Source: Ypsolopha sequella (lineage: Eukaryota > Arthropoda > Insecta > Lepidoptera > Ypsolophidae). Taken from it: 64,000 nucleotides of DNA. Under the pieces are notes generated by a model. The model did not search any database. It saw nothing but the letters and a program-made list of their open reading frames with translations, and was not told the DNA's origin. The position numbers were made by a program, and so were the translations under genes. Positions 62,169-64,000 of this stretch are shown here, one piece after another. Where the stretch lies: assembly GCA_934047225.1 (NCBI GenBank), contig OW204012.1, positions 8,680,001-8,744,000 of the forward strand, in the 5' to 3' direction. Positions within the stretch are counted from its first letter, which is position 1; the number at the start of each line of letters is the position of its first letter.

Positions 62169-62774
62169 TCAGTTTTTAACATGAACATCTCCGTCCGCCC
62201 GTAAAGATACTGATGGTATTTTTTTTACGCCAAAAATTATAGCCGCAGCTTCCTTTTGTATCTGACTGTAGACGCGCTCGCTAGAAGCAAGGGCGCGAGA
62301 CGCATATCCGAGCGGGCGCTCCGAGCCGTCCTCGTACCGCGCCGCCAGCACTGCGCCCAGACCTCCCGGCGCCGCGTCCACTGTCAGTACTAGCTCCTGG
62401 TTCGGGTCAAAGTGCGCCAACACGCGCTCCGAGCACATTTCTCGCTTTACCGCTTCAAATGCCTCCTGCTGTTCTTCTAACCACTCCCATTTTGCGTCTT
62501 TCCTCAGCAGCCGATGCAGCGGCTCGAGAACAATCGATGCGCCCGGAATAAAACTGCGATAGAAATTTACAAGCCCTAAGAATTTCGCGTCAAACAATGA
62601 ATTACATAATTCGTTTATTTTTGGTAGCGGATATGTATCTATTTTTAAATCTTTGTTGATACAAAACGGAAAATCTCCGCAAATACGAACATCGTTATTT
62701 TTCTTTAATACTGCTACAATAGGCGACGCGTATTGAGAATAAGAAACCGGTTTTAAAATACCTACCTGCACCAA
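62169..62774 (-). pseudogene. Ty3/gypsy reverse transcriptase and RNase H remnant with palm deletion
   Basis: RT fingers are recognisable (ILKPVSYSQYASPIVAVLKK, IDTYPLPKINEL). The frame then jumps from LFDAKF straight to LGLVNFYRSFIPGAS, omitting the part of the palm that holds the Y-x-D-D motif. RNase H follows (LTVDAAPGGLGAVLAARYED, YASRALASSERVYSQIQKEA) and loses frame near 62225. Confidence 0.85.
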
Positions 62775-62803
62775 CCGATCTAATTCCGCGCTTATCTTAT
62801 CTT

Positions 62804-64000
62804 TTAAGGCGAAAGGTACGGGTCGAGCCTTGAAAAACTTTGGATTAGAAACAACGTCAGGTCATATTTACTAAACGTGCCTAGTTTCTCCGAAAACAGT
62901 GACTGATATCTTTGATATAAACGATTCATCTCGTTTTGAGAACAGTAATTAATCGGGGCGAGCGTAAATTTAAACTTAGCCATAAAATCACGCCCGAGCA
63001 ACGGCACCGGTCCATTTTGCACCACAAAGAAATCTATCTCATGGGTAACACCATTATATGTAAGTGGCAAAGATCCCACTCCTAATGGGGTTAACAACGC
63101 GCCCCCATAGGTACGAAGAGCTTTATGAGACTCACCCAGCGGCAACTGCGAGAAATACCTAAACCAGACGGTCGCCGGCAGCGCCGACACCGCGCTCCCC
63201 GAGTCCAGCTCCATGCGCAGTACCGCGCCGCTCACACGCACCTCCAAACACATGGGGCGGTCATCTAAACACCTAATGTTATTTATCGGAGCAAAATCAT
63301 CCGCTACCGCCGAACCGTTTTCACAAATAAAATGATTACGCCACTGACTACGATTTTTCCTATTACGGTTTGGCTTTTTAACATAACCCGCACTTCTTGG
63401 ACACATTCTTTTCAAATGGCCTTTATCACCACAAATGTCACAGTTCAAATGACGATAGCCGCAACCCGATGAGTCATGCGTCCTGCCACCGCATACTGAA
63501 CAGCTGGACGGACCGGATTGGTCACGTGGCTGGGCACCCCTCGCGCCCCCCACGGCCGCATACAAGAGTGGCTCGATCTTCACAGCTGGCATCGGGAGCG
63601 AGGCCGTCACGGCCTGCGAGCTCTCCGCTGCACATGCCAGGTCCACTGCACGAGCCAGCTTTAATTTTTCTGCATCTTCCCGGAACAACCGCTCACGAGC
63701 TGCACTGTTATCTACCCCCAGCACGAACCGATCCGTCAGACACATTTCGAGTGCCGAACCAAAACAACAATTTGTTGCTAAACCTCGCAATCGCGCTGCA
63801 AACTCCGGTACAGTCTCGTGACACTCCTTCACCGCTGAATAAAACTTCTGCCTTTCCACATACACACATTTCTTTGGCTCAAAATGACTTGCCAACGTGG
63901 AAATGATGACGTCATACGCAGTTGTGTCCGGGTCCTTGGGATGAAGCAGGTCTCTGACGAGCCGATACGAATCCTGAGTCATGCAATTCAACAAAATTGC
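62804..64000 (-). pseudogene. Ty3/gypsy gag and protease, continuing past the window
   Basis: The frame is open from the window edge. Gag core: YRLVRDLLHPKDPDTTAYDV and ETVPEFAARLRGLATNC. Zinc knuckles: CSVCGGRTHDSSGC and CDICGDKGHLKRMC (both C-x2-C-x4-H-x4-C). Protease: LDSGSAVSALP with the catalytic D-S-G, and LLGRDFMAKF. The frame loses homology at about 62865, where the RT should begin, through a frameshift. Confidence 0.85.

Larger units (their letters stand above)
60154..64000 (-). mobile_element. Decayed Ty3/gypsy LTR retrotransposon, 5' end outside the window
   Basis: In minus-strand order: gag with two zinc knuckles and protease (64000-62804), reverse transcriptase and RNase H remnants (62774-62169), integrase (62061-61258) and integrase C-terminus (61248-60535). 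After that come AT-rich sequence, a purine tract GTGGAGGGA and a possible LTR start TGTGATATATG at 60291. Frameshifts separate every block and part of the RT is missing, so it cannot be autonomous. It sits upstream of the thyroglobulin-domain exons, same strand. Confidence 0.88.

Noticed and set aside
63397..63906. 169-codon plus-strand frame
   Set aside because: It is antisense to gag with its zinc knuckles; no independent similarity.

Overview
The window looks like nuclear DNA from a moth or butterfly (Lepidoptera). It is AT-rich and intron-rich, and it carries repeat families I associate with lepidopteran genomes: a tRNA-headed SINE, the repeat beginning ACCGGCCAAGTGCGAGTCGG and containing GTTCCGTA, RTE-, CR1- and Jockey-type LINE tails, and many foldback MITEs. 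No bacterial or organellar features were seen. The species assignment is inference.

Three host genes can be read. (1) Lunapark (Lnpk, + strand, 2642-26873) encodes the ER three-way-junction protein. It has nine coding exons, consistent splice sites and intron phases, and 353 residues with two membrane segments and a C4 zinc finger. (2) A second, shorter Lunapark-type gene (+ strand, 38698-50285) has four coding exons and 155 residues. It keeps the exon phases and the exact 133-nt third exon of Lnpk, but stops within the fourth exon and so has no zinc finger. (3) Part of a secreted-type gene with thyroglobulin type-1 repeats (- strand, 57508-59236) has three exons in phase, with both ends outside what I could recognise.

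The most unusual structure is inside Lnpk. Two introns begin with tandem arrays built from the end of the preceding exon plus its 5' splice site. After exon 4 (13803-15460) the ~155-bp units carry about 79 nt of exon 4 and 76 nt of intron. After exon 7 (22647-23730) the units carry about 100 nt of exon 7 and about 17 nt of intron. The second array has a clear four-monomer higher-order repeat of 453 bp. Many copies keep an intact GT donor, so each array is a ladder of duplicate splice donors.

The rest is mostly mobile DNA. Region by region: 1-2.3 kb, no gene, foldbacks. 2.3-27 kb, Lnpk with introns full of LINE fragments, hAT-, pogo- and Tc1-type MITEs and a TCAG-satellite element. 27-38.5 kb, intergenic, with adjoining MITEs, a piggyBac-type MITE and nested palindromes. 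38.5-50.3 kb, the Lunapark-like paralogue, with a nearly intact Tc1 (DD34E) transposon in intron 2. 50.3-57.5 kb, an hAT-size-TSD element, a second piggyBac-type MITE and a 1.5-kb satellite of the 8-mer GATACGTC. 57.5-59.3 kb, the thyroglobulin-domain gene. 60.2-64 kb, a decayed Ty3/gypsy retrotransposon on the - strand running out of the window.

All family names come from reading motifs by eye; no search was run. Exon boundaries rest on GT/AG sites, phase continuity and family similarity, not transcripts.
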